A stretch of 64,000 nucleotides of DNA. It comes from Anastrepha obliqua (lineage: Eukaryota > Arthropoda > Insecta > Diptera > Tephritidae). The translations under genes and the position numbers were made by a program. Below are positions 9,034 to 20,189 of the stretch, piece after piece (the stretch's first letter is position 1; each line of letters begins with the position of its first letter). The DNA is taken from positions 17,134,001 to 17,198,000 of the forward strand of contig NC_072893.1 of assembly GCF_027943255.1 (NCBI RefSeq). The letters run 5' to 3'. The notes beneath the pieces are model-generated. The model was not told the origin of the DNA and ran no database searches. It worked only from the letters and a program-made list of their open reading frames with translations.

Positions 9034-11231
9034 CTAGCAAACCCGACCCGCTTCGCTGGGCAAAGACACGGTGGGTCCACGTTTTGGCATATATTTCGAG
9101 ACCCTAGTCATCAATAGGTATGAAAATTACCCCACGTTAAAGCACTTATCGACAGCTTTCATTTGATGCCCATATTGCACATCCACAACCAAAGGTTACC
9201 CGGGCCCACGTTTTGACCTATATCTCGAGACCCCAGTCACGGAGCGGCATGAGAAATACTCTGTACTAAAGCATTCACCAACAGCTTCCAATTGATATCC
9301 ATATTGTACAAACACATTCTAGGGTCCACGTGTTGGTCTCTATCTCGGGACCCTAGTCACGGAGCGGCATGAAAAATACTCTGAACTAAAGCATTCACCA
9401 ACAGCTTCCATTTGATACCCATATTGTATATACACATCCGAAGGTTACCCGGGCCCACGTTTTGACCTATATCTCGAGACCCCAGTCACGTAGCGGCATG
9501 AGAAATACTCTGTACTAAAGCATTCACCAATAGCTTCCAATTGCTATCCATATTGTACAAACACATTCTAGGGTCCACGTGTTGGTCTCTATCTCGGGAC
9601 CCTAGTCACGGAGCGGCATGAAAAATACTCTGAACTAAAGCATTCACCAACAGCTTCCATTTGATACCCATATTGTATATACACATCCGAAGGTTACCCG
9701 GGCCCACGTTTTGACCTATATCTTGAGACCCCAGTCACGGAGCGGCATGAGAAATACTCTGTACTAAAGCATTCACTAACAGCTTCCAATTGATATCCAT
9801 ATTGTACAAACACATTCTAGGGTCCACGTGTTGGTCTCTATCTCGGGACCCTAGTCACGGAGCGACATGAAAAATACTCTGAACTAAAGCATTCACCAAC
9901 AGCTTCCATTTGATACCCATATTGTATATACACATCCAAAGGTTACCCGGGCCCACATTTTGACCTATATCTCGAGACCCCAGTCACGGAGCGGCATGAG
10001 AAATACTCTGTACTAAAGCATTCACCAATAGCTTCCAATTGCTATCCATATTGTACAAACACATTCTAGGGTCCACGTGTTGGTCTCTATCTCGGGACCC
10101 TAGTCACGGAGCGACATGAAAAATACTCTGAACTAAAGCATTCACCAACAGCTTCCATTTGATACCCATATTGTATATACACATCCAAAGGTTACCCGGG
10201 CCCACATTTTGACCTATATCTCGAGACCCCAGTCACGGAGCGGCATGAGAAATACTCTGTACTAAAGCATTCACCAATAGCTTCCAATTGCTATCCATAT
10301 TGTACAAACACATTCTAGGGCCCACATTTTGACCTATATCTCGAGACCCCAGTCACGGAGCGGCATGAGAAATACTCTGTATTAAAGCATTCACCAATAG
10401 CTTCCAATTGCTATCCATATTGTACAAACACATTCTAGGGTCCACGTGTTGGTCTCTATCTCGGGACCCCAGTCACGGAGCGGCATGAGAAATACTCTGT
10501 ACTAAAGCATTCACTAACAGCTTCCAATTGATATCCATATTGTACAAACACATTCTAGGGTCCACGTGTTGGTCTCTATCTCGGGACCCTAGTCACGGAG
10601 CGACATGAAAATACTCTGAACTAAAGCATTCACCAACAGCTTCCATTTGATACCCATATTGTATATACACATCCAAAGGTTACCCGGGCCCACATTTTGA
10701 CCTATATCTCGAGACCCCAGTCACGGAGCTGCATGAGAAATACTCTGTACTAAAGCATTCACCAATAGCTTCCAATTGCTATCCATATTGTACAAACACA
10801 TTCTAGGGTCCACGTGTTGGTCTCTATCTCGGGACCCTAGTCACGGAGCGGCATGAAAAATACTCTGAACTAAAGCATTCACCAACAGCTTCCATTTGAT
10901 ACCCATATTGTATATACACATCCGAAGGTTACCCTGGCCCACATTTTGACCTATATCTCGAGACCCCAGTCACGGAGCGGCATGAGAAATACTCTGTACT
11001 AAAGCATTCACCAATATCTTCCAATTGCTATCCATATTGTACAAACATATTCTAGGGTCCACGTTTTGGTCTCTATCTCGAGACCCTAGTCACGAAGCGG
11101 ATGGAAATTGTGAATCTAAACCATTCTCGAATCCCATTGAACACACACAAAAAATTTCATCAAAATCGGTTCAGTCGTTTAGGAGGAGTTCAGTGACAAA
11201 CACACGAACATAAGAAATATATATATAAAGA
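9034..11231 (-). mobile_element. Non-autonomous Helitron carrying a satellite array
   Basis: On the minus strand the element begins TC at 11231 (TCTTTATATATATATTTC), an AT-rich 5' end typical of insect Helitrons. It ends in CTAG (complement of 9034-9037) followed by T. A short hairpin (CCC-A-GC-GAA-GC-GGG) lies about 15 bases inside the 3' end, as the family requires. There are no TIRs and no target duplication. The interior is almost wholly a tandem array, with no Rep or helicase coding. Helitrons of the DINE-1 kind with central tandem repeats are known in Drosophila. Confidence 0.75.
9073..11110 (+). repeat. Tandem array, dimeric higher-order repeat, 249 bp
   Basis: Two related monomers alternate. 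The type beginning 'gggtccacgtgttggtctct' is 129 bases and the type beginning 'gggcccacgttttgacctat' is 120 bases. Unit starts fall at 9073, 9202, 9322, 9451, 9571, 9700, 9820, 9949, 10069, 10198, 10318, 10438, 10558, 10686, 10806, 10935 and 11055 (partial). Alternation is exact except at 10318-10557, where an extra 120-base unit and a hybrid unit appear. The first unit is the most diverged and the last is truncated near 11110. I see no coding content. Confidence 0.95.
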
Positions 11232-11397
11232 TAAAATTTAGGGGTGGACTACCCTTAACATTTAGGGGGATGAAAAATAGATGTTGGCCGATTCTCCACC
11301 CTGTCCGACAATCACGCTAAGGATCACAAAAATCGGTCGAGCCGTTTCGGAGGAGTTCAAGTTCGAACACCGTGACACGAGAATTTTATATATAAGA
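11232..11397 (-). mobile_element. Second Helitron 5' end, abutting the first
   Basis: On the minus strand a second 5' terminus starts TC at 11397 (TCTTATATATAAAATTCTCG). It contains 'ctccgaaacggctcgaccgatt', a variant of the 'ctcctaaacgactgaaccgatt' block near the 5' end of the neighbouring element. It stops where the neighbour's TC begins at 11231. This looks like a truncated relative or a tandem 5' end. Confidence 0.65.
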
Positions 11398-11839
11398 TTA
11401 TACCTATATATATACCTATATATACATAGATGGAATTCTATCTTATCGTGTGCTATCTCAAAAACGCTTTAGGCTCAGTACGACAGAAACATTACGTTTA
11501 AAGTGCTGGGGATCCTCCGTCATTCACTTCACAAACTCATACCGGTGGTCACTGGGGGATCGAAACTCATGCGGAGAAGCTTGGATTTCGGTACAACTGC
11601 AATTGCAGAAGTTGTGAAGAAAGAAGTGTTGAAGCCTTTGCAAATATCTGGGTCAACAGCTAGGGTCTTGAGGTTTCTTAGTGTGTTTTTCGGGTATAGC
11701 CTGAGGCAGTTCTCCTCCCTAGATCTCGTTTCTCTCCCCCACTACATCAACAGCGCTGGATGGCTGACAATAGTTTTTCTTCCTTTAAGTTGTGAAATTT
11801 TTCGCATGTAGTAGTCTACAGTAGGGTATCAAAACGGCA

Positions 11840-12230
11840 CTCAAGTGCACTACTTGAAGTGTATCTGTGCTACTCTTGCCATCTAACCTACCTAGAACAA
11901 GCAAGCGCTTTATTAGGGGTGGTCTTTAAAGCAACGGGGATGCATACAAATACAGTTTTTTGGACCTTGCTCAGCAGTTTCCTATAATTTGCCTGACAAG
12001 TATTCTATATAGTAAAATAGGCCGAACTAACGAAGTGTAAAGCCAGTGTGAGATACGAGGTGTTAATCTCCATTTGATTCCGACACTTTTTTACATCTGA
12101 GTCCTAAGTATTTAACAATCGCCTTTAAAGGAATGTCCACACCCTTGAAAATTAGTGGGGAGACTGTAGGCTGTCTATGTTTTTTTGTAAAGACAATTTG
12201 ATTTACCTAAATCATTCGTGGCTCTATCGT
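11840..12230 (-). pseudogene. LOA-like LINE reverse transcriptase relic
   Basis: The minus strand reads VNQIVFTKKHRQPTVSPLIF and then AIVKYLGLR, the palm-to-thumb stretch of a non-LTR RT. Further on come RPILLY and fragments of the thumb helix. Stops and frameshifts are frequent. The catalytic YADD box and RNase H were not found here. A 102-codon plus-strand frame over 11503-11811 shows no motif and is not called. Confidence 0.6.
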
Positions 12231-12350
12231 ATTATGAAAGTATCCATTTCTATTGTCAACCAGAATATTTCTATCGTTTTTGATAGAATATTGACGAAGA
12301 GCCACCTTTTGATCCCTGCGGAACTATAGGAAGTTATTTATATTTATATA

Positions 12351-13488
12351 TTAGGTGCGCAGCTAAGTTCTCGCTGTTTTTTTGATGAAAATACAGCTTT
12401 AGTCTGAAAAAATGGTTACAAGTGAATCATTGAAAGTATTACCCATCGCTGGCTACTACTTTTTCCCATTTTTCTGGTAGATCTCGTATACCGTCGCGGT
12501 AAAACTGTTCATCTTTTGAGGCTATCCACGGATCAAGCCATTTTTGGGGTCTTCATATGAATGGAACTGCTGGTCAGCTAGGCCATGTGCCATCGATCGG
12601 AATAGGTGATAATCGGACGACGCAATTTCTGGAGAATATGGCGGGTGGGGTAGGATTTCCCATTTCAGTGTTTCCAGGTAGGTTTCAACGGGTTTGGCAA
12701 CGTGAGGCCGAGCGTTGTCATGCTGTAGAATCACTTTTTCATGCCTATCCGCGCATTGCGGCTGCTTCTCGCGCAGTGTTCGGCTCAATCGCATCAATTG
12801 AATTCGATACCGATCCCCAGTGATGGTTTCGCTTGGTTTTAACAGTTCATAATAAATAACACCAATTTGGTCCTACCGCAGCGTGAATACTCGATCGAGG
12901 CGACGACGTAGAAGCTTGACCGACATAGAAGCAGTCCCCATGACTTTCTTTTTTTGGATTGCTGTTATGAATCCATTTTTCATCACCCGTCACGATGCGA
13001 TGAAGAAAACCCTTCCGTTTTTGCCACTGGAGCAGTTGTTCACAGGTGGAAAACGATGATACGGATCCTCATTGAGCAATGCCTCCAATTCAGCGTCTTC
13101 GAAGGCTTTTGGTCTTCATTCACGCGGACGGTCGTCAAATTTAAAATCACCGTCTTTGAAGCGACGGAACCAATCTCGGCACGTTGTTTCACTTAAAGCA
13201 GCATCTCCATAAACTTTTTGTAGCTCTCGATGCGCTTCAGCCGCCGCTTTTTTCGAACGAAAGAGGAAAATCAACACTTCTCGCAAATGACGATCATTCG
13301 ACACCAAATCAGACATTTTCACAAACCAAAAGTATATGATACCAAAACGAAATCGCTAATGTGTCGAAGCAGTTTGTTTACCATATGTCTAAGTTTGGTT
13401 TATGATGTTTAGGTTATGTTAGAGTCGATTAGCACACACTGCTGGCGGCATCTATTGACAAACAGCGAGATCTTAGTTGCGCACCTAA
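12351..13488 (-). mobile_element. Mariner element with internal deletion
   Basis: The ends TTAGGTGCGCAGCTAAGTTC (12351) and the complement of the sequence ending at 13488 form a TIR of about 28 bases with two mismatches. TA flanks both sides (12349-12350, 13489-13490). At 1,138 bp it is about 150 bp shorter than a usual mariner, and the loss maps inside the transposase. Confidence 0.9.
12430..13322 (-). pseudogene. Mariner (DD34D) transposase, deleted and frameshifted
   Basis: The start reads MSDLVSNDRHLREVLIFLF, followed by the HTH block AAAEAHRELQKVYGD and WFRRFKDGDF. After a frameshift and a deletion of about 50 codons the frame resumes with IGVIYYELLKPSETITGDRY. The second Asp is in LQHDNARPHVA and the third in YSPEIASSDYHLF. 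The first-Asp region (TGDEKW) is largely lost. Inactive. Confidence 0.88.
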
Positions 13489-13490
13489 TA

Positions 13491-14500
13491 TATTGCCAAA
13501 ATGGGCTGAATTGAAACAAAATACGTTGAGTTCGAAAAAGTTGTGCCGGCTTAATGAATAGCATCGAATATGCCACATGAAGTTTTCTTGTGTTACAGAA
13601 ATAGAAACACAAAAATAGAAAAAGAGAAACTCCAACTGGTTTGCCTTTTAATAAGTTCAGTGGAAGTTGAATGACATCGATGTATTTTACTGTACATTAC
13701 CTGACAAAGTTTCTTCAAATCGATTTGGCGAAAAGTACATTGCTGTCACAACAACAATTACCAATCTGAACTAGGCACACCTACCACCTTCGTATTTTGT
13801 GGAATTGTTGATATTCATGCAACATTTGTGGCACGCTAGTTAACAACGAAAATTGCGATTGCGGCGTCACAACGGAAATACAATAAAGCGAAGAGGCGAC
13901 GAACCAACAAAATAACAAGAGTGTAATAATAACAACAAACAAAGACGCGCGAAAGTCTCTAGGGGAAATGAACTTTCGCTTCCCTTTTGACTGCTGCTTT
14001 GATTTATTAGAGTAAACAAAATAGAAAAGAAAAACAATAAAAAACACGGTAATAAGAAGGAAAGCAGCACAATAAATAATAGCATAAGGACAACTACACA
14101 AATAGCACATTACACATACATACATACATACCCGCATTTACACACATTTGTACATTCATATAAATTCATAGCTCGAAATGAGCGAACGTGACGGCAGCGC
14201 AAAGATTATGATGAACAACAAAAAATAATTGACTCTTTGTGTACACACAAACACACATACACATATATGCATACATAAGTAAATGTGGGTATAAGTGAAA
14301 TGCATTTTGATTGTCGCATAAATTGAGGATATAAAGGTCTGAGGCGACACACAAAGGCACTGAATGGAGGCGGATGGACCTGTTGGAATAATAAAAAATA
14401 ATAACAACGCAACACTATTGCTATTGTTGTTATTAGTAAGTAGGAATCTCAACGCAATCTTAAGCTGAGATTCTCATGCATGCATGCATACCCGTATATA
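13491..14500. other. No gene seen
   Basis: AT-rich with small (CATA)n tracts near 14107-14135 and 14250. Several overlapping minus-strand frames up to 118 codons are rich in Phe, Leu and Ile from the base composition and carry no motif. No transposon end found. Confidence 0.5.
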
Positions 14501-14744
14501 CAGGGTGGAGCAAAGCTACTCAGCCAATTTTGTTTTTAAATAACTTTTTTACTAAATGAAAAATAATTATTTTGAGTGATGGACATCTTTGTTTTGATTT
14601 TTACGCGTTCCAATAATTGCTTGTTTGTGTACTACAGCTGTTTAGTTCACAAGCGTCATACAAGTAGCATATATGATTGACGTACGATGCCATTGGCAAA
14701 AATTATAAATCTTCTAATAGAGTGATCCATTTTGTGCCACCTTG
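14501..14744 (-). mobile_element. MITE, 'caaggtggcac' family, copy 1
   Basis: A 244-bp element flanked by TA (14499-14500, 14745-14746). Ends CAGGGTGGAGCAAAG and, complemented, CAAGGTGGCACAAAAT are imperfect inverted repeats. The interior on the minus strand ('agaagatttataa', 'gtacgtcaatcat') matches the copies at 28600 and 38851. Non-coding; a mariner-type source is implied by the TA target. Confidence 0.7.
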
Positions 14745-14929
14745 TACAAGTACAGTGTTCTGCCTTAAAATGGATTCACATTTTCTTCGAAGGAAAGGAA
14801 GTTTCTCAACAGGTGCGTTTTTAATTAAAGAATTGATAAAAATAATCAATATTGGGTATGGGAATCCGTCCTTTCTTAGCCAAAGTTGCGAAATATTTAA
14901 ACAATTAAACAATACCTGATATTATGTGA

Positions 14930-15920
14930 AGTGTGTGCCATTGGAAGTTACAACTCTACTCCGTCTTTCAGGCATCATACGGATTCCTCTGACGAAAAAT
15001 TCGAATTCTTTTGAGTTGACCCATTCATTGAGCCAGTTTGCGATGATCTCGTAAGAAATGAAGCGCTCTCCAATAAGGACTGACTGCATTGGTCGGAACA
15101 GATGGTAGTTCGAAGGTGCAATGTCTGGGGAATACGACGGGTGGGGTAAGATTTCCGAATTCAGTTCCTCTAAATATTTCTGCACCGATTTAGCAACGTG
15201 TGGCCTGGCGTTGTCATGCAGCAAAATCAGTTTGTCATGTCTACCGTCTCATTCCATTTCCCATTTCTTTCAGAGCTCGATTGAAATGCATTAGCTGCAG
15301 TCGGTAACAATCGCCAGTGATGGTTTCAGATGGTTTAAGGAGTTCATAATAGATGATACCCTTCTGATCCCACCAGAAGCATAACATAATCTTTGAAGCA
15401 TGAATAATTTTTCTCGCTGTCGATGGTCCTGGCTGGCTCATTTTCGACGCTTAGGGTTATCATAATAGATCAATTTTTCATCGCCAGTGACGATGCCGTT
15501 TTCTTTTCTGTCGTTCAAGAAGCCTCTCACACGTCACCAAACACGTCTCGATATCCCTCTTCCTCAATTGATGTGGCACCCAGTTACCTGCTTTCTGGAC
15601 TATTCCCATTGCGTGCAAGCGTTTAGCGAGGGTTGATCTGTCAACATTCAACTCTTTAGACATATCATTAAGGGTTCACCATGCGTCTTCATCCAATAAT
15701 TGTTGTAGTTGAGTATATTCGAATTTTTCCGGTGCCCCTTCGCGGTCTTTATCATTCACGTCGAAGTTGTCACTTTGGAAGCGTTGAAACCACTATTTAC
15801 AAGTAGTATTTGATGGATTACCGTAATCGACACGTTTCAGCTGCACTTTTCTTTAATATGTAATAATGAAGCATGACTTCCCGCAAATCCTGTTTTTTCT
15901 GGACGAACGTAGACATTTTT
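14930..15920 (-). pseudogene. Mariner (DD34D) transposase pseudogene
   Basis: Nearly the whole transposase is present in pieces. N-terminal MSTFVQKKQDLREVMLHYYI is near 15915, then DEDAW...MSKELNVDRSTLAKR, GNWVPHQLRKRDIETC, the YYELLKPSETITGDCY block, LHDNARPHVAKSVQ with the second Asp, and YSPDIAPSNYHLF in which the third Asp is replaced by Asn. The region of the first Asp is damaged. At least four frameshifts or stops. No TIR pair identified. Confidence 0.85.
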
Positions 15921-16204
15921 GACGTCAAGCGCTTCTTTACGCTTGAAATGAATATCAACTACTGCGTTCGAGACCTCACATATACACCTTCAAATCACCA
16001 GTGTATTATTAGAGCGAACACAAAAATAGTATCAGCCGCGACACCTCTTTTACGAGGGCGGAAACTTATTCCCATAAGCAATGTGAGGAATTATTCGTCT
16101 TCCTATCTACCGCTCCAAATCCGACAATTTTGTTTGTTTACGAAGCCATTTAACCAGATATGCGTTGGCCAAGAAGGTCTATTTGAACTAACCTCGAAAC
16201 TTTT

Positions 16205-16380
16205 TCCAACTTTAAGTTAAACGCAGTTGATGACAGACTTCAAATAAATGCGCTTTACACGGATTTCATTGAGGCCTTCGAAAGTTTAAACAAAGGATTA
16301 CTTTTCACCAAATTGAAAATAGGTATATACTCCATCCCTCTTAAAGGGATTGAATCGTACTTGAAGAACAGATCGTAAGG
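16205..16380 (+). pseudogene. Jockey/CR1-like RT fragment
   Basis: A short frame reads ALYTDFIEAFESLNKGLLF, then KLKIGIYSIPLKGIESYLKN. This matches the first catalytic block of non-LTR RTs (YxDFxKAFDxVNHxLLxxKL). A stop follows at once. Nothing else of the element is recognisable nearby. Confidence 0.65.
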
Positions 16381-16539
16381 ACTACAGTCCTAAGAGAAAA
16401 GTTTGCTTTTTATACAAGATATCGAAGAACTGCATGTGGCTTTAATGAATCGATTCATAAGTTCCCTTAATCTTTTAATTACTAAGAGACTATTTTAATA
16501 ACTAAACTCAAGTTGATCATTTATTTATCATCATAATTG

Positions 16540-16880
16540 TTGGCTGGACAACCCTGGTCGGGTCTTCGGCTGCTGCAGCATAAGCCTCAAATTGTTTCGA
16601 TTTCATGGGTGCATCCTCCATGTCCGAAATCTCAAAAACCTGCATCTTCTTCTACACCGTCAGCCCATCTGAATGGGTTCACGAATGTAGCGCTTCTGTC
16701 TTTCGTCTATATCACATATCACGTCAAAGATTTTTCATAGGACTCTCCAACTCAGCAGCTTCTGTATATCCAGGCTTCACTACCGTATAGCGAGGTTGGA
16801 ATAATATGATAATTCAACGGTACAGAGTAAGCTTCGTTCTTTTGCCTGAAAAGCAGCTCTTTAGGTGATTGCACAAATAG
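16540..16880 (-). pseudogene. RTE-type LINE thumb fragment
   Basis: The minus strand gives RTKLTLYR and, in the adjoining frame, PTSLYGSEAWI, the stretch 'RRTKLTLYKALIxPVLxYGSEAW' seen in RTE-like LINEs elsewhere in this window (19.9 and 51.2 kb). The rest is too decayed to follow. Confidence 0.5.
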
Positions 16881-17249
16881 AAAAAGCAGCGGTTCGCATA
16901 AAGGAATCTGTGAGTAATTTATTTATAGATATTTTTGTTAGTAGATCAAACCCAATAAATAAATAATTAAATCTATTTAATTGACACTTACATATTTTGC
17001 TAGTTGTTTGGGCGAATTTCTTAACCACTTGGAGGTGCTTGCCTTAATGTTTTCTTATACATAGAGCAACCTACAAGTTTTTGCCGTCTTCGAATTGCAG
17101 ATAGGTTCTATGAGAAGCTTTTTCGGGGTGAAAATTCATCTAGAGGTTTACTATAGCCTACTGAGGACAACCCCTATTAGAAAAAAACTGTTTTGATCTT
17201 TCATGCTCTCAGTGTGCCTCGAAACCGGATCAAATGTATATCATTATTA

Positions 17250-18460
17250 GCTTCACAACTAGCTCCGGGCCTTGGCTTGATGTAAAATTTGTCTCCAGTT
17301 CGATGTATTGCTTAAGTTTTCCAAACTCCAAATAACTCAGTATTCCGATCTACGCCGTCTAACCATCGGAGTTTTGGTCTTCCTTTGCCACTTTTTCTTC
17401 TGCGCATATCCAGTAGGATTTTCTGCCGGTGACATACTTCGTCTGCCTTTATAAAGTCACAAGCTGTGACAAGTGTATAAAAAGTCTCGTGATTGAATCG
17501 TATTCCGTAAATGTCGTTTTCGCAAACAGCACCAAATATTTGGGATTTTACGTTCGGCCTTGTTTAGTGTCCAAGTTTTACATGCGTTAATCTGCAATTT
17601 CACGATAAGAGTACCAGAAATTATTATTTTTGCTGGTCTCGCAAGAATGCGACCTTTTATGTTGTCTTTATTGTCGATTTTGACACCGAGATATTTGAGT
17701 TCCTGAACTAATTCGAAAATATAGGGACTTGGCTAGACAGGGAATCCTGGAGACGACTTCATCGCAATATGAATTGATTGGAGTTCCCTTGAGAACCTGT
17801 GGTCTGCTACTGGAAAGATGGGAGTCGTGCCATTTTAGCGAGAGCTGCGCTAGTGCGAAAACGTGCACGGTCACGAAATCTTCTAACCACCACTAAGTCC
17901 AACAAAGCTCGTATCTTGGTATCTTTACCGGACATTGTCCGTTAGGTGTTCATGCGGCGTCTGGAGGACGAGGTGGTATCATCTCAGCACCTTCTTCTCA
18001 GCTGCCATGCTCTCGTTGTCGGGCTAAGGTTTGGGCATCTGAGCTTTCACTTTTTTGCTACACCGGCGGTTATAGCGGGTTTAAATATCATACACCTGGT
18101 GAAATTCGTCAGTAGCTTGAAGCAGTTAAAACGAACGTAAATCGTCTAGTCCAAGCCCCTTTTTCTTCCACCTGTCTGGTTCCTTCCCCTCCCTTCTCTT
18201 TCTCTTCTCTTCTCCTTCCCTTCTTTCCCGCTTCTGTTCCCCCTATCACAACCGACAAATTTTAAATTTTTTTCCAAGTTAGAGGCTAGCAAGGACAGCC
18301 ATTAAACCTAACCTAGGGACCTATTTTAAGACTTTAGCCGATGCTCTGCGCTGCTTGTCCATGTGACCTGCATACGCCAGGATTTTTATTGATTTGAGGA
18401 ATGTAGTTCCGTCCATTGGTACGCTAACTTTCCTTATTACTTTTTCAAGGGTCGCAGGTA
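17250..18460 (-). pseudogene. RTE-type LINE relic, split by another LINE
   Basis: Minus-strand pieces in order are as follows. At 18460-18350, GTTFLKSIKILAYAGHMD is a decayed 'ILGFADDIDII' active-site block in which both aspartates are lost. At 17690-17560, QELKYLGVKIDNKD; and at 17450-17250, GKGRPKLRWLDGVD with NWRQILHQAKAR, the usual C-terminus. A plus-strand LINE tail (17695-18314) lies between, so the older element was interrupted. Dead. Confidence 0.7.
17695..18314 (+). pseudogene. LINE tail, 'GHCPL' type, copy 1
   Basis: It matches the copy at 26728-27515 over the words 'tgagaacctgtggtctgct', 'taccggacattgtccgtta' and 'tgaaattcgtcag'. Coding remains are LTGHCPL- and HLSFHFF-like residues plus AGLNIIHLVKF. 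It ends with a pyrimidine-rich 3' UTR (18165-18245) and the tail 'aacctaacctag'. The zinc finger is deleted relative to copy 2. Inserted within the RTE-type relic. Confidence 0.7.
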
Positions 18461-18479
18461 TGAAAGATCATAACTTTGT

Positions 18480-19734
18480 TTGAGGCCATTTTTTGTTATG
18501 AATTCAGATGACAGCGAATTTCCAAAATTTGACGACGTTTCTAATATCTGCTAATGTTGATTTTGTTGGTCGAAAAGTTTGTGGGGTCAAATGTATTTTT
18601 TCTACAGACTGTCAAAGTTCGTGCATACCTATTGGAAACCCCTTCGTTTGCATACCTCCGGCGTGCCAGCAACAATGCCGCAGTGAGGATATTAATATAA
18701 CCTCAGTGACAGGTTATTTACCGGTGAATTATGCAAAACAGAGCTACAGAACGCGACAACTGCCCCGAGAATTCAACATTTCAATCACTGTCAGTCATTT
18801 TTAAATTTCATTGTTTAAAAGCCTGACAAATGTAGGTACACGTACTAGTGTAGTCTGAGCAAAAAATCTACGCTCACAATTTAGTGCGCTATGCAAATCT
18901 GCTTTGAAGCGGATCAGCTGTTTCCAAACCCAAATTACGCCATTCCGCACGGAAATTTTGTTGCTAACGCAGCTCAAGCGAAAGGCATTTCAATTACGCT
19001 TAATAATGTGAATTTGTAAAATCTTATATTTGTATGTTTGTATAAGCATAAATATGTATGTTCACATACATCAAATACGAAGCTATGTGTCGTTGTCCAG
19101 TAGGGGTTGTACGCTGCCGGTGCCAGACACTGTGCCACACAGCAGCAGCCCAGCACTTAAACTCGGACCACAGGCAAATGAGAATCATTTACAATTTAAA
19201 ACAATCACTGATCCCGTAGCTGAGAACTGGTACACTTATGATGACTCTAATGTACATATTTACATATTTTGCAAATGCACACACACATATACATTCATGT
19301 AACATTTTATTCACGTAAAATGTTAGTCGAAGCGCACACGCCACAATCGCCCGATGAATGTCACAGTCAGCTGTTGCACAAGCTTACCCTGCTGATTATG
19401 GCAATTATTAGCGCAGTTAGTTGGTGTTTAACTGAAATGAACTTTGACCTTGACAAAAATACGACATAAATATGTATGCTCGAAAGGTATTTTTAGCAAT
19501 TGTTGCAATTAGTCTCATTTCCTGCCGTCTCATTTGTGGAAGTTTTTATTTAACGCCTGTTAATGTTGGTTTTCTATTTTGATTTGTTTGCAAAGGCTTG
19601 CAAGCAAATGCGTTTTAATATCAGAAGTAAAGTAGAGACTAGATTAGACTGAGCCACTTTTTAGCTGATACTACCCAGGGCTTGTACCTGAAATGGGGAT
19701 GTCGGGGATTGGGATGTTTTTTTCTCGTGCTAAC
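18480..19734. other. No gene seen
   Basis: A 98-codon plus-strand frame (18508-18804) has a cysteine-containing middle but no motif, and its composition is like its surroundings. A second 90-codon frame ends in a (CA)n tract at 19275-19295. I support neither as a gene. Confidence 0.45.
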
Positions 19735-20185
19735 CGGCGCCAGTTGGACACACCAAGTGAAGCCAAGTCCTTCTCCACCTGATCTTTCTAACGCGGAGGA
19801 AGCCTTCTGCTCCCACCAGCTGGTACCACATCGCTACTTTCAGAGCCGAAGCGTTGTATCCATTCGGACGACAAGACCCACCCAACATAGCCGCTGGATC
19901 TTTATTCGCTGCGCTATGTCTATGTCGTCGTAAAGCTCATACAGTTCATCGTTGCATCGCCTGCGATATTCGCCGCTGCCAACGTGCAAAGGTCCAAAAA
20001 TCTTACGCACAATCTTTCTCTCAAACTCTAAAACTCCACGCCTCTGCGGAATACGTTAGGACGGACATGATGAGAGCCTTGTAGAGTGTTAGTTTTGTTC
20101 GTCGAGAGAGAACTTTACTACTCATTTGCCTGCTTAGTCCAAAGTAGCACTTGTTGGCAAGAGAGATTCTACGTTGGATTTCCAG
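19735..20185 (-). pseudogene. RTE-type LINE C-terminal relic, copy 1
   Basis: The minus strand carries RRTKLTLYKALIMSVLTYSA, then IFGPLHVGSGEYRRR, DELYELYDDIDIAQRIKIQR and W..LVVRMDT. These are the same residues as at 50795-51345. In that copy the end reads SRRRGRSPLRWKDQVEKDLA, and here a decayed equivalent is present. RT thumb and C-terminal domain only; frameshifts present. Confidence 0.75.
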
Positions 20186-20189
20186 GCTA

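Noticed and set aside
9073..11110. CRISPR-like or gene array
   Set aside because: The units are contiguous 120/129-bp monomers without unique spacers, in a eukaryotic context and within Helitron ends.
13781..14137. 118-codon hydrophobic minus-strand frame, considered as a membrane protein
   Set aside because: The hydrophobicity follows from A-rich plus-strand composition, and other frames overlap with equal length.
18508..18804. 98-codon frame with clustered cysteines, considered as a small secreted protein
   Set aside because: No signal peptide, no regular cysteine spacing and no supporting context.
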